Assembly: GCA_963777165.1 (NCBI GenBank)
Contig: CAVZPO010000032.1
Coordinates: 1-64,000, forward strand
Direction: 5' to 3'
Length of the DNA stretch: 64,000 nt
From: DYJB01 sp963777165
Lineage (GTDB): Bacteria; Chloroflexota; Anaerolineae; Anaerolineales; E44-bin32
The position numbers and the translations under genes were made by a program. Shown here in pieces: positions 1 to 8,916 of this stretch; position 1 is the stretch's first letter; every line of letters begins with the position of its first letter. The notes beneath the pieces were generated by a model, which was given only the letters and a program-made list of their open reading frames with translations, was not told the DNA's origin and made no database searches.

Positions 1-630
1 GCGGGCGATCGTCTTCGCCTCGCCGTGCGTTCGTTCGAGCGCCCAGGTCGCCTTGAGATGGCGCAAGGGCGCCCGCATAGCGATGCGCACCCACAGTTGG
101 TGATCCAGGATGAGCTGGTAGGTGTTGTCGAGGTACCCCGCCTGTTCGAGCACCCGGCGGCGCATGAAGACGGTCGGCTGGAGCAACACCTCGAAGCTGA
201 GCAAGTCAACGAGGGACAGCGTCCGATAGCGGTGTCGATCCAGCAGCATCTGCTCCGAGTTGACCATGATCCCGTCGGCGTAGACCATGCCGAGGTCCGG
301 CTCGCGCTCGAGCGCCTCGACGGCCTGGTGGATCGCTCCGGGCAGGTAGACATCGTCTGAGTTCAACCAGGCGATGATCTCGCCCGTCGCCAGGCGCAGG
401 CCCTTGTTGATCCCGGCTGCCTGCCCGGAATCCGGTTCTGAGATGCAGGAGGCCAGTCGGTCGCGGTAGCGACCCAGCACCTCCAGGCTGCCGTCGGTCG
501 AGCCGCCATCGATGACGATGTACTCGATCCGCGGGTAGTCTTGCTCGAGCACCGAACGCAGCGTCGTCTCCAGATAGCGGACCTGGTTGAAAGACGGCGT
601 GATGATGGAGACCAACGGCAGTCTTTCCAT
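1..630 (-). CDS. Glycosyltransferase family 2 (3' end cut by window)
   Basis: GT-A glycosyltransferase that should transfer a sugar from a nucleotide donor to the growing surface glycan at the cytoplasmic membrane face. The translation opens MERLPLVSIITPSFNQ, the usual GT2 first strand. DGGSTDGS follows at residues 41-48, and the metal-binding WLNSDD motif ends at residue 93. The later HQLWVRIA region fits the acceptor-side helix of GT2 enzymes. The start ATG at 630 lies 28 bases after the stop of the DUF115 gene; a GTG directly upstream (633) is possible. The protein runs off the left edge after about 210 residues, so the C-terminus is unseen. Acceptor and donor cannot be told from sequence. 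Confidence 0.88.
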   Translation of the reverse strand, partial: MERLPLVSIITPSFNQVRYLETTLRSVLEQDYPRIEYIVIDGGSTDGSLEVLGRYRDRLASCISEPDSGQAAGINKGLRLATGEIIAWLNSDDVYLPGAIHQAVEALEREPDLGMVYADGIMVNSEQMLLDRHRYRTLSLVDLLSFEVLLQPTVFMRRRVLEQAGYLDNTYQLILDHQLWVRIAMRAPLRHLKATWALERTHGEAKTIAR

Positions 631-658
631 CACGTGCGGGCCCGACGTGCGCCGGCCA

Positions 659-1540
659 TCATCCGAAGAGCCCACGGTAGTCGACCTTGGGGAAGACCGT
701 CAGCTTGCCTCCCACGGTTGCATCGAGCACCGATCGTCCGGCGGCGGCGTAGGCGTCGCGTGCCAGACGATAGGCCGCTTCGGAGGCCTGCAGATCGGGA
801 AGCTGCCAGCGGAATCCTTTCCCGAAGTAGCCGGGGGAAAAGTGATTGGGATCGTCTCCCGAAGACACGACGGTGACGTTGGGCTGCCCCGGTGTGGTGA
901 AGTTGTGATCGACGCCGATCAGGATGACCGGGTCGCAGCCCATGAAGTAGGCCAGCTGCAGGGCGGTATAGGTGACCGTCGAACCCTCGAACATACGCCG
1001 CGTCGGATCGCCGGTGAAGTTCGCCGGGCCGGTGTAGTCGGTGTCGAGAAACAGCGTCTGTGGCCTCGCAGGAAACCAGCGTCGGGCACGCCAGGTGATG
1101 AAGCGGGGAATTCCGAGGGCGGCGACCTCCGCGGCGCACTGCTCCAGCACCAGCGTGTTGACGGCGACGTAGTACGTGGTCGGGAAGCCAAGCTCGGGGA
1201 AGAGCAGGTAGATGCGGTTCATCCCGAAGGTGATCTCGCCGCGTAACCGCGAGAGATCGGTGTCCCGCAGGCTGGGCCCGTTGCCCAGGATGAAGCAGCG
1301 CTGTCCTCGATGACAGTCGCGGAAAGCCTCGGCGGCCGCCTGGCTTTCGCGCAGCCGGCGATCGATCATCGCCGCCGCCTGATGCCGGGCGCGGTTGTAC
1401 CACCACCAGTACGGGCTGGTGAGGCCACGCCAGATCGGAGGCGGGACGAAGCGTTTGACGGCGTAGATCGCGCGCTGCATGGCCGAGGAGTTGCCGGACG
1501 CATCCATCGTGGGGATTCTACCCGACGGGCGACTCAGCAT
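659..1540 (-). CDS. DUF115 / Maf-like 6-hydroxymethylpterin-pyrophosphokinase-fold protein
   Basis: About 280-293 residues. The motif FILGNGPSL near residue 85 is the glycine-rich signature of the DUF115 (MptE-like, MAF_flag10) fold, and GVDHNF follows in the second half. DUF115 domains form the core of Maf proteins, which attach pseudaminic or legionaminic acid to flagellin; related short proteins occur in polysaccharide loci. With NeuB and NeuA genes in the same run, a role in nonulosonic acid transfer is plausible, but this is inference. I chose the ATG at 1540 because GGTGA sits six bases upstream and the start follows the preceding stop by only a few bases. ATG 1507 or 1474 would also keep the conserved domain. 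Confidence 0.75.
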   Translation of the reverse strand: MLSRPSGRIPTMDASGNSSAMQRAIYAVKRFVPPPIWRGLTSPYWWWYNRARHQAAAMIDRRLRESQAAAEAFRDCHRGQRCFILGNGPSLRDTDLSRLRGEITFGMNRIYLLFPELGFPTTYYVAVNTLVLEQCAAEVAALGIPRFITWRARRWFPARPQTLFLDTDYTGPANFTGDPTRRMFEGSTVTYTALQLAYFMGCDPVILIGVDHNFTTPGQPNVTVVSSGDDPNHFSPGYFGKGFRWQLPDLQASEAAYRLARDAYAAAGRSVLDATVGGKLTVFPKVDYRGLFG

Positions 1541-1546
1541 TCGCCG

Positions 1547-3689
1547 TCACCCGTCGGCGTCCGGAACGTAGGACGATCCGGCAAAGAGCCTGACCCCGCC
1601 CCAGTCGGAGACCATCTCCAACCCGTGCAGCCGCTCGCGGTCGGAGCAGATCGTGCAGAGGATGGCACAGGGCGTGAAGTCGGGGTCGGCGTAGCGTTGG
1701 GTCTCGGGGAGCGGGTAGATGTTCTCGATGTGCACGCCGCTCTCGGGCGCCTCCAGGACCCGCCAGAACAGGTAGTCAGGGTCGGAGGAGTTGATGCGCA
1801 GGCCGACCTGGGTGCAGGCTGCGGGACCGGATCGCCTCGGCGGCACGCAGGTAGGCCTCGCTCTTCTCCGGGTCTGCCCCGGCGAACGCGGCGAACAGCA
1901 ACTCCGATTGGCTGGCTCGGAACACACTCTCCGTTCGCGTCGGCCACGGCGGATGGCCGATCACCGGGCGGGTGTTATTGAGCAGCAGCCACGGCAGCGC
2001 CGCCGTCAGGAGCCCGAGGCCTCCGATCAGGCCGAGCGTCCCTTGCGCCACAGCTCCCGCCGCCAGCCCGAAGACCGGCGCCCACAGGATGAAGAACGGC
2101 AGTTGGTAGCGCAGGCCCCAGATGGACGGGCCGTGCCCGATGACGATCGGGATCAGCGCGTAGGTGGCCAGGACGACGCCGGCGAGCATCCAGCGGCTCG
2201 GGCTCAGCCGGATCCGGGGCCTCTTGAACAGCAGGATCATCGTGCCCGCGACCAGAGCAGGTGAAAGGGGTTGCCGGCCGTGTCTTCATGGTTCCAGGCG
2301 ATCATGCTTCAGTCCGCGAAGAAGCCTCGTCGAACACGGTCGGGTATCGGCGCAGACCTGCCGGATCGCGGCATTCACCGCCGACGAAGGGGTGACGAAG
2401 TTATAGGCGATCATCCGTGCCCAGCGCCCCCAGATCCAAGACCGCCCGGCAGCGTTGGAGACGCCGGCACCTGGAGCCGTGATCCCCCGTCCGGCGAACT
2501 GCCACGTTCGCGCGGGCGTCGGCGCGTGTCGGCCGATACCGGCTGCGACGAGCTCATTCGCCTCAGGCGGCGAGGTCTGCGTCCTGCGGCGGAGGTGGAG
2601 CCGTTGGGCTGCGCGCTCGCCGTTGGCGCCGGCGCAGCGCAAGAAGGTGAGATTGGCCCGCAGCCAGTCGCTGGTCCCATACGGCCCGCCGTAGGTGACC
2701 GATGTTCCTGGCCCAGAACCCAAGGTTGACCAGCACGACGATCCCAGACGACCAGCAACCCCTCGGTGAGCCATTGTCTCGGGCGCCGCTGGAAGACCAT
2801 CGGCACGAAGTGCCAGGCCATGACCGGCAGGGCGTAGACGAAGAACGTCCCTTTGGTGAGGACGCCGGTCCCCAGCGCGAGCGCCAGGCACGACATTCTC
2901 GAACAGGCTCAGCGGCCGCTGCTTGCCCAACACGACCAGGCTCAGCAGACAGACGGCCCAGAAGGCGACCACGTAGTCATTCTGCGTGCTGCTCGCCTGC
3001 AGCACGCCCATGGGCACGCTGACGGCAAAGAGCGCGGCGAAGATCTGCCCGCGCCGGGTGGCGCCGATGCTGGCCGCGATCCAAGAGACACCGACGAGCG
3101 AGCCTGCCATGCTGAACCACTGGACCAGGTTGGCGGGCCGATCGTTTCCCCACAGCACCCGCAGATGTCAGGATCGCAGTCTCGGCCCAGGTGGGCATGA
3201 GGAGTTGGTGCGCGTAGCTGGCAGGGTAGTGCTCAAGACTTTGTCCTCCGCCCAATGCACGACGCGCGCCATGTGATACAGGAGGGAATCGACATTGTTG
3301 GGCGGAGCGATCCAGGCGACCACCAGGAGCAGCGCGGCCACCAGCGCCAGCCCGACGAGCAGGATGCCATCGGCCGCCGGGACGCTGGGCGGAAGGCGCG
3401 CAGCTTCTCTCGCAGGACGGCTGAAGGCGCCGCGCCGGTACGCCCAGGCCAACAGACCGATCGCCGTCACGCCCCAGACGGCGGCCAGCCCCGTCCGATT
3501 CAGGAGGTGCAACGGGCTCAACGCCTCACTGAACAGGGTGACGAGGCCCGCCCCACAGCACGGACGCCTCGAGGAACGACAGCCGGACGTCGGGCGCAGT
3601 GTCGGGAGCCCATCTGCCTCCGGGACGTGCAAACCAGGGCAAAGAGCGCGACGAAGGTCAGAATCGGGAAGAGAATCGAGCAACTGCAT
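1547..3689 (-). pseudogene. Membrane glycosyltransferase (GT39/GT-C-like), broken by at least six frameshifts
   Basis: The remains of one multi-spanning membrane protein can be followed by changing frame repeatedly. From 5' to 3' the pieces are ILFPILTFVALFALV (about 3660), the hydrophobic block with NNVDSLLYHMARVVHW (about 3300), SYAHQLLMPTWAETAIL (about 3200), VQWFSMAGSLVGVSW (about 3110), LTKGTFFVYALPVMAW (about 2850), YNFVTPSSAVNAAI (about 2400), HEDTAGNPFHLL (about 2270), and finally VGLRINSSDPDYLFWRVLE (about 1780). The order matches undecaprenyl-sugar-dependent GT-C proteins of Chloroflexota polysaccharide loci. This is far more damage per kilobase than in its neighbours, so I call it a pseudogene; clustered sequence errors are the alternative. 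The ATG at 3689 is only the earliest support I see. The 200 bases between it and the next gene (3690-3894) show nothing clear. Confidence 0.6.
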
Positions 3690-3894
3690 GGACGCGGTTC
3701 CCCTTCGGGTGCTGCGATGTGACAGGCGCTGCCCGGCGTGCCCTGCGACCCGCCCACCATCTGCTCGCCCGGCGCACAGTCCACACTCGCTCCAAACCAG
3801 GGCAACGTCGATCCACGTGCGACAGCGGTCACTCCCCTTGCGTTGCGCGGTGGACATTCACAGCGGCCGGGAGCCGACCGGCCGTCGCGCCCGG

Positions 3895-4644
3895 CTACTC
3901 GGTGCTCAGCCGGGCCGTCGCCCCGCCGTCAACCACCAGCGTCTGTCCGGTCACAAAGGACGAACGCCGTCCGTCGGCCAGAAACAGGATTGCCTGTGCA
4001 ATCTCCTCCGGCCGGCCGACGCGGCCCATCACCGTGCGGCTTCCCAGATCCGCCATGCGCGCCTGGACCGACTCGCCTGCTACGTGGTTGCGGGAGAGCC
4101 CGGCGTGGAGCATCGGCGTGTCGACCGCTCCGGGCAAGACGGCGTTGACGCGGATCGAGTTGGGGGCCAGCTCAAGCGCCACGGCGCGTGTCAGCGCCAC
4201 CAGCCCGCCCTTGCTGGCGGCGTAGGCGGCGATGTCCCGCGACGTGGCCACGGCGTGCACCGAACTGACGTTGACGATCGCCCCGCCCGCGGCCTGCAGC
4301 AGGCGATGGCCGTGGCGGATCGTCAGGAATGCCGAACGCAGATTGGAGTCCATCACGCTGTCCCATTCCTCCACCGACATGTCGACCATCGGCTTGCAGA
4401 TCTGCACGGCGGCGTTGTTGACCAGTGCGTCGAGCCGGTTGGTCTGGCCCTGCAGCCAGGCGAACAGGGCCTCGACGTCCGCGGGAACGGCGACGTCGGC
4501 GAGGCGCGAGGTAACCCCGGCCGGGAACCGCTCCACCTGGCGGCGGTCGACGGCGATCGTCTCCCAGCCTTCCGCGGCGAACAACTCGGTCGTCGCCCGA
4601 CCGATGCCGCCGGCGGCTCCGGTGATCAACGCATAACGCTTCAT
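3895..4644 (-). CDS. Short-chain dehydrogenase/reductase (classical SDR)
   Basis: NAD(P)-dependent oxidoreductase of 249 residues, the normal length for classical SDRs. The cofactor motif TGAAGGIG is at residues 8-15, NNAA lies near residue 76, and the catalytic serine and YAASK come in the second half. The C-terminus ends in the usual VDGG stretch. The ATG at 4644 has a GAGGG ribosome site. It is the last gene of a run made of a cytidylyltransferase, a sulfatase-like membrane protein and a 2-hydroxyacid dehydrogenase, which suggests that it reduces or oxidises a sugar or sugar acid before activation. The substrate cannot be read from sequence. Confidence 0.9.
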   Translation of the reverse strand: MKRYALITGAAGGIGRATTELFAAEGWETIAVDRRQVERFPAGVTSRLADVAVPADVEALFAWLQGQTNRLDALVNNAAVQICKPMVDMSVEEWDSVMDSNLRSAFLTIRHGHRLLQAAGGAIVNVSSVHAVATSRDIAAYAASKGGLVALTRAVALELAPNSIRVNAVLPGAVDTPMLHAGLSRNHVAGESVQARMADLGSRTVMGRVGRPEEIAQAILFLADGRRSSFVTGQTLVVDGGATARLSTE

Positions 4645-4681
4645 CGGCTACCCTCGATCTCCCGCACGGCGAAGCGCGCCG

Positions 4682-5647
4682 TCATGGGGTCTCCAGCTCG
4701 GCCGGGACCGAGAGGCCGAGGCCGAGGAATAAGTTCCGCAGCGTGTTGCGATGAACGCGCGCCCAGGCCTCCGGGCTGCTGTTGGCATTATGCGGCGCCA
4801 GCAGCACATTGTCGAAGCCTGTCAGGGGGCTGTCAAGCGGCAGAGGTTCGACCTCGAACACATCCAGCGCTGCGCCCGCCAGGCGCCCGGCGCGCAGCGC
4901 CTCGACCAGCGCCGGCTCGTCCACCACCGCGCCGCGGGCGACGTTGACCAGCACCGCCTGCGGCCTGAGGTGGGCGAGCGTCAACGCGTTGATGAGATGG
5001 AAGGAGGAGGGATTGAGATCGCAGTTCAGGCTGACGAAGTCGGACATCCGCAGCAGCTCCTCGAGCGGGAGCATCTCAACGCCCACCTCCTGGACGAAGT
5101 CGGCGGCGATCGGGACGATGTCGTTGCCGAGCAGGCGCATGCCGAAGGCCTTGGCCCGCCGCAGGACCTCGCGCCCGCAATGCCCGACCCCCACCACGCC
5201 CAGCGTGCATTCGCGCAGCGTCCGTCCGGGACTCTTCTCCCACTGGCCGGACTTCATCGCCCGATCCATCCACGGCCCGCGGCGGGCGAAGGCCAGGAGG
5301 TAGGCCAGCACGGTGTCGCCCACCGGATGAGCGAACGCTCCCGGCGTGTTGCCCACGCGGATGCCAAGCCGCTCGGCGGTCTGCCGGTCGATCGAGTCGA
5401 TGCCCGTGCCCCATTTCGAGATCACCTTGAGGCGCGGGGCAAACGCCTCCAGGACACGGGAGGAGAACTGATCATCGCCGCACGCCACGCCGTCCACCTG
5501 GCCGGCAAACATCATCAATTCGTCCTCGGACAGCCGTTCCTGCACCGAGGCGGGCACCAGCTCGATGCCGGCGGCATGCAGGACAGGCCGGTACGCGTCG
5601 ATGACGGGCAGGAGGTAGGGGGCGGAGAGCAGCACGCGGTAGCCCAC
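4682..5647 (-). CDS. D-isomer-specific 2-hydroxyacid dehydrogenase (SerA/GhrB-like)
   Basis: Predicted NAD-dependent oxidoreductase interconverting a 2-keto acid and a D-2-hydroxyacid. About 321 residues, the family's usual size. The Rossmann motif GVVGVGHCGREV is near residue 145; the catalytic set is present as VARGAVVDE (Arg), the EVEP segment (Glu) and APHNAN (His). I chose the GTG at 5647, nine bases downstream of the neighbour's stop, because the first conserved strand (VGYRVLLSAPY) begins there; the upstream extension of the open frame is only the shadow of the neighbour. Placement beside an SDR and downstream of a NeuA-like gene suggests that it acts on a sugar keto acid rather than in serine synthesis. 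Confidence 0.85.
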   Translation of the reverse strand: MGYRVLLSAPYLLPVIDAYRPVLHAAGIELVPASVQERLSEDELMMFAGQVDGVACGDDQFSSRVLEAFAPRLKVISKWGTGIDSIDRQTAERLGIRVGNTPGAFAHPVGDTVLAYLLAFARRGPWMDRAMKSGQWEKSPGRTLRECTLGVVGVGHCGREVLRRAKAFGMRLLGNDIVPIAADFVQEVGVEMLPLEELLRMSDFVSLNCDLNPSSFHLINALTLAHLRPQAVLVNVARGAVVDEPALVEALRAGRLAGAALDVFEVEPLPLDSPLTGFDNVLLAPHNANSSPEAWARVHRNTLRNLFLGLGLSVPAELETP

Positions 5648-5655
5648 AGGTTCAC

Positions 5656-7215
5656 CTAGGGAGGACAGGATGGCTGAATCAGGGCGAAATCGTACGGCGC
5701 CGGATAGATGGAGAAGTAGCTGATGTCCGGCAGGCGGACGAAGGAGGTGCCGAAGATCGCGTTGAACAACACGCGGAAGGAGTTCACGGGCGAGAGATCG
5801 TCCTCGACCACCTGGGAGGCGCCGGGGAACAGGTAGGCATTCAGGATCCCCATGCGCCCGGCGGGCGAATTCAAGCCCGGTCCATGATCGGCCTGGAGCA
5901 GGATCACAGGCGGACGCTCGGATTGAGAGATCAGCACCCGGAGCATCTCCAGAGCCCGCCGGCTGATGAAGCGCGCCTGGTCCGCATACGCCTGCTGCTC
6001 CCACCCGGGCGAGGCGGAGCCAGCGATCGGCAACTCGACCGCCTGGCCCTCGGCGCCAAAGACAAACGGATCGTGCGGGGAGACGATATGGGCGTAGACG
6101 TATTTGGGCCCCGGCTCGACCGCCAGGTGCTCAAGCTCATCGAACGCGAAGCGGACGCGCTCGCGGTGGTCGTCTTGCGGACGATGCAATTCGGGCGCCA
6201 GCATGCTCGGCAGCACCGACGCGCTGTCGAGCACCAGGAGCCCGGCGGTCGAACGCACGAGCATCAGCTCGAAACCGTTCAACCCATTCTCCAGCCCAGG
6301 CGACAGAAAGCGGTCCGCGTCCTCCAGGTTGATGAAAGTGAAGCCCGTGTCAAACGCAAAGATGCGGTAGCCCACAGCCTCCAGCGCGCGGCGGACGGCG
6401 CTGGAGCGGATGAGCGGCAGCAGGGGTCGCCGGTTGTCCGTGCCGGGGCGGAAGGTGTCGCCCAGCGACTCCAAGTAGAGCAGGTTCGTCGAGCTGGCAA
6501 TCGAAAGCTCGGTCTGAGCGTAGTTGGACTGGCTGCACTCGGCGACGACAAACCCCAGCTCTCGCAGTCCGGCGAGGAACTCGGAGTTGTCGAAGCCGTA
6601 GACCTGCTCCAGCGTGTCACTCCTGCCGTAGCCGTCGAGGATGATGTAGTAGATGTCCGGCATGGGGACATCTGCCGCGGGCCGGAGCACTTGGCCCTCC
6701 GGCAAGATCCCGGGCGCGGATGCCGATGTCTGGCCGGAGGCTGCGCGCTCTGCGCTCAGATGGCTGGTCTCCACGACATACGCAGCCACCTGGATCAGGG
6801 GGAGCGCCACGGCAACGGCCGAGATCCAGGTCAGCACGCGAGCCGTGTTCCCCCACTCCTTGCGCCGCAGGATCCAGGCTGCTCCACCGAGGGCGAGCGC
6901 GATCCACACGAAGGCAAGAAAGCGGTGACGACCGAGGCTCGCGTCGAGGAATGAGACCTGCCGCAGCGCGGCGTAGATGTGCCCGTAGGCAAAGAACAGC
7001 AGCAGCCACCAGGTGGACAGGATCGCCGCCGGCTCGGGCCGGCGCACGGACAAGGCCAGCAGAGCGTAAAGCAGCGCACACAGCAGAAGCGAGACGAACA
7101 GCGGGCGGAGGACGACCTCAAGCCGTACTTGGTCCGCGTTGGCCGCCAGCAAGGCCAGCGCCGGGTAAGCGGCCATCAGGAAGGGATACGGGCGAATGCC
7201 GGCCAAACGTCTCAT
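5656..7215 (-). CDS. Membrane-anchored sulfatase/alkaline-phosphatase superfamily protein
   Basis: 519 residues. About five hydrophobic helices in the first 165 residues are followed by an extracytoplasmic catalytic domain. That domain opens with DIYYIILDGYGR (first metal aspartate), has QTELS near residue 250, where LtaS-type enzymes carry the threonine nucleophile, and QADHGPG near residue 460, the second metal Asp-His pair. This architecture is shared by lipoteichoic acid synthase and by phosphoethanolamine or phosphoglycerol transferases. A role transferring a phospho-group onto the exported glycan is the best guess. ATG 7215 has AGGTGATCC upstream. It lies 37 bases downstream of the NeuA-like gene. 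Confidence 0.82.
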   Translation of the reverse strand: MRRLAGIRPYPFLMAAYPALALLAANADQVRLEVVLRPLFVSLLLCALLYALLALSVRRPEPAAILSTWWLLLFFAYGHIYAALRQVSFLDASLGRHRFLAFVWIALALGGAAWILRRKEWGNTARVLTWISAVAVALPLIQVAAYVVETSHLSAERAASGQTSASAPGILPEGQVLRPAADVPMPDIYYIILDGYGRSDTLEQVYGFDNSEFLAGLRELGFVVAECSQSNYAQTELSIASSTNLLYLESLGDTFRPGTDNRRPLLPLIRSSAVRRALEAVGYRIFAFDTGFTFINLEDADRFLSPGLENGLNGFELMLVRSTAGLLVLDSASVLPSMLAPELHRPQDDHRERVRFAFDELEHLAVEPGPKYVYAHIVSPHDPFVFGAEGQAVELPIAGSASPGWEQQAYADQARFISRRALEMLRVLISQSERPPVILLQADHGPGLNSPAGRMGILNAYLFPGASQVVEDDLSPVNSFRVLFNAIFGTSFVRLPDISYFSIYPAPYDFALIQPSCPP

Positions 7216-7252
7216 CGGATCACCTCACACAGGGCCCCTCAGGCCTCAGCCG

Positions 7253-7951
7253 TCAGGGGCGGCTGCTTGCCGCTCGCGCCTGCGACTGCAGAACGGCTTC
7301 CACCATCCGGAAGTCTTGCTCCTCATCGATGTCGACGGCTTCGTTCGCGTCGATCTCAAAGAGCAGCGGCGATGCACCCAGCCGGTTGTGGGAGGCAAGA
7401 AACCGGTCGTGTTCGAACAAGTACAGGCACGAGTTCTCTTCGAAGAACGGAGGCAGGTCTTGCGTGCGCAGCAGGATGGCCGGGTCGTGATTGACGGGCC
7501 GGCCGTGTGCATCCCACAGGCGCTTGCGCCAGCGTGTGACCGAGAAGAGGGAGTCGTGCTCCGGGAAGGAAGCCAGGAACGCTTCGATGGCCCGCTCGAC
7601 GGTCGACGCTTGCAGCAACGGGTTGGTAGAGTGGGTTTGCAGGTAGAAGCGTGAGGGCACGAGCCCGAGGTCATGTTCGAGGATGGCGTTCATGGCCACC
7701 TCGCCGCCGCGCAGGGCTTCCGGGCGCTCGATCAGTTTCACGCTCGGGAATCGCTCGGCGATCCCCTGGTGCAGGATCGGGCTGTCGGTGTCGACGACGA
7801 TCTGCGACACCGAAGGGCAGGCCAGCAGCGTCTCGAGAATGTAGGCATAGAGAGGGCGCCCGGCGATCGGCCGATAGTTCTTGCCCGGCACGCGTTCGGA
7901 GTGGTGCCGCATCGGGACCAGAGCCGTGACGGCCGTTTCAGTGTTGCCCAC
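7253..7951 (-). CDS. Acylneuraminate cytidylyltransferase family protein (NeuA-like)
   Basis: Predicted to activate a nonulosonic or related keto-sugar acid with CTP to give the CMP-sugar. 232 residues. The nucleotide-binding start is ALVPMRHHSERVPGKN, a slightly altered version of the IPARxGSxRxPxKN loop. QTHSTNPLL is close to the TSPL segment of CMP-sialate synthetases, and DIDEEQDF near the end is the usual metal and substrate region. It begins at a GTG that overlaps the end of the upstream GT2 by 14 bases, which suggests translational coupling. It is one of three cytidylyltransferase-type genes in the window and the most divergent of them, so its exact sugar is open. Confidence 0.82.
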   Translation of the reverse strand: MGNTETAVTALVPMRHHSERVPGKNYRPIAGRPLYAYILETLLACPSVSQIVVDTDSPILHQGIAERFPSVKLIERPEALRGGEVAMNAILEHDLGLVPSRFYLQTHSTNPLLQASTVERAIEAFLASFPEHDSLFSVTRWRKRLWDAHGRPVNHDPAILLRTQDLPPFFEENSCLYLFEHDRFLASHNRLGASPLLFEIDANEAVDIDEEQDFRMVEAVLQSQARAASSRP

Positions 7952-8915
7952 GAGTTTCCCCTCCGAGCGCGCCGTAGTCGATTCGTGAGGCCTGGCGCGT
8001 CGGCGGAGGCGCCGCAGTCCCGGCCGGCTCGCGCGGGTAGTAGAAGATCTGCTTCAGGCTTCCCGAGAGCGGACCGGCGTACGAGAAACCCCGATAGGTC
8101 CCCCAGAACTGCATCCAGCGGAACCACACGATCCCCCAGGCCTCGCGCAGCAGAACCCGCTGCCTCATCGCGTGGACCAGGTCGCTTCCGACATTGGCGC
8201 CGAACAGCCGGGCGAAATCCCACAGGCGGAATCGCTCGGCCGGGTGAAGGGTCCGGAGCGCCATCGCTTCCCGCCGGTAGCGGTTGTAGACCAACGGCGG
8301 GGTTTCGTCGTGGACGTGGATGACGGGCGCCTCAGCGACATAGGCGATCGCCCGCCCCTGCTCCATCGCCCACGTCGCCCACGCCAGGTCTTCCAGCCCG
8401 GACAGCGTCTCATCATACGGATGAGTCTCCCACAGCGCCCGCCGGATCGCGGCGTTGGCGTTGTTGCAGAACGGATGAGCCTGGCGCGGTTCCGATCGAT
8501 TCGGAAACCACTTGGCGAACACTTGGTGTTCGCTGAACCGCGTCCCGTCCTGCCCGCGCTGCTGCCCGTAGCTCAACGCCATCTGCGGATCCTCGAAGGG
8601 TCGCAGGAGCTGCTCCAGCCAATCGGCGTACACCGGGTAGACATGCGCGCTGGCCAGGACGACGAGGTCGCCGGTGACGGCGGCCAGGCCGCGGTTCAAC
8701 GATCGGCCGAAGGAGAATTCCTCCGGCCGGATGGTGACGATCCGGACCGAGAACTGCGCCGCGATGGCCGTTGTGGCATCGGTCGACCCGGAGTCGACCA
8801 GCACGATCTCCACCGGCCGGACCGTTTGCTGCAGGATCCCGCTCAGGAGCCGGCCGATATGCCTCTCCTCATTGAACGCCCGGATGACGACCGAGCAGGG
8901 ACGCGGTCCGGTCAT
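7938..8915 (-). CDS. Glycosyltransferase family 2
   Basis: 325 residues. The GT2 core begins SVVIRAFNEERHIG, and VDSGSTDAT holds the nucleotide-binding aspartate. Where most GT2s have DxD, this protein has LASAHVYP, as in a known subgroup with a SAH motif. PFCNNANAAIRR and the DETLSGLEDLAW segment (the ED of the acceptor base region) are present. I chose the ATG at 8915 because the frame upstream to 9083 is the shadow of the preceding membrane gene, whose TGA sits one base from this ATG. It overlaps the NeuA-like gene downstream, so the two are probably co-translated; donor unknown. Confidence 0.88.
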   Translation of the reverse strand: MTGPRPCSVVIRAFNEERHIGRLLSGILQQTVRPVEIVLVDSGSTDATTAIAAQFSVRIVTIRPEEFSFGRSLNRGLAAVTGDLVVLASAHVYPVYADWLEQLLRPFEDPQMALSYGQQRGQDGTRFSEHQVFAKWFPNRSEPRQAHPFCNNANAAIRRALWETHPYDETLSGLEDLAWATWAMEQGRAIAYVAEAPVIHVHDETPPLVYNRYRREAMALRTLHPAERFRLWDFARLFGANVGSDLVHAMRQRVLLREAWGIVWFRWMQFWGTYRGFSYAGPLSGSLKQIFYYPREPAGTAAPPPTRQASRIDYGALGGETRGQH

Positions 8916-8916
8916 G

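Noticed and set aside
630..1406. Long alternative frame opposite or beside the DUF115 gene
   Set aside because: Arginine- and proline-rich text without motifs; it is the shadow of the gene at 659-1540. The same applies to most long plus-strand frames across 1-38000.
4682..6004. 440-residue version of the 2-hydroxyacid dehydrogenase
   Set aside because: The upstream 120 residues are a shadow of the sulfatase-like gene; the conserved protein starts at GTG 5647.
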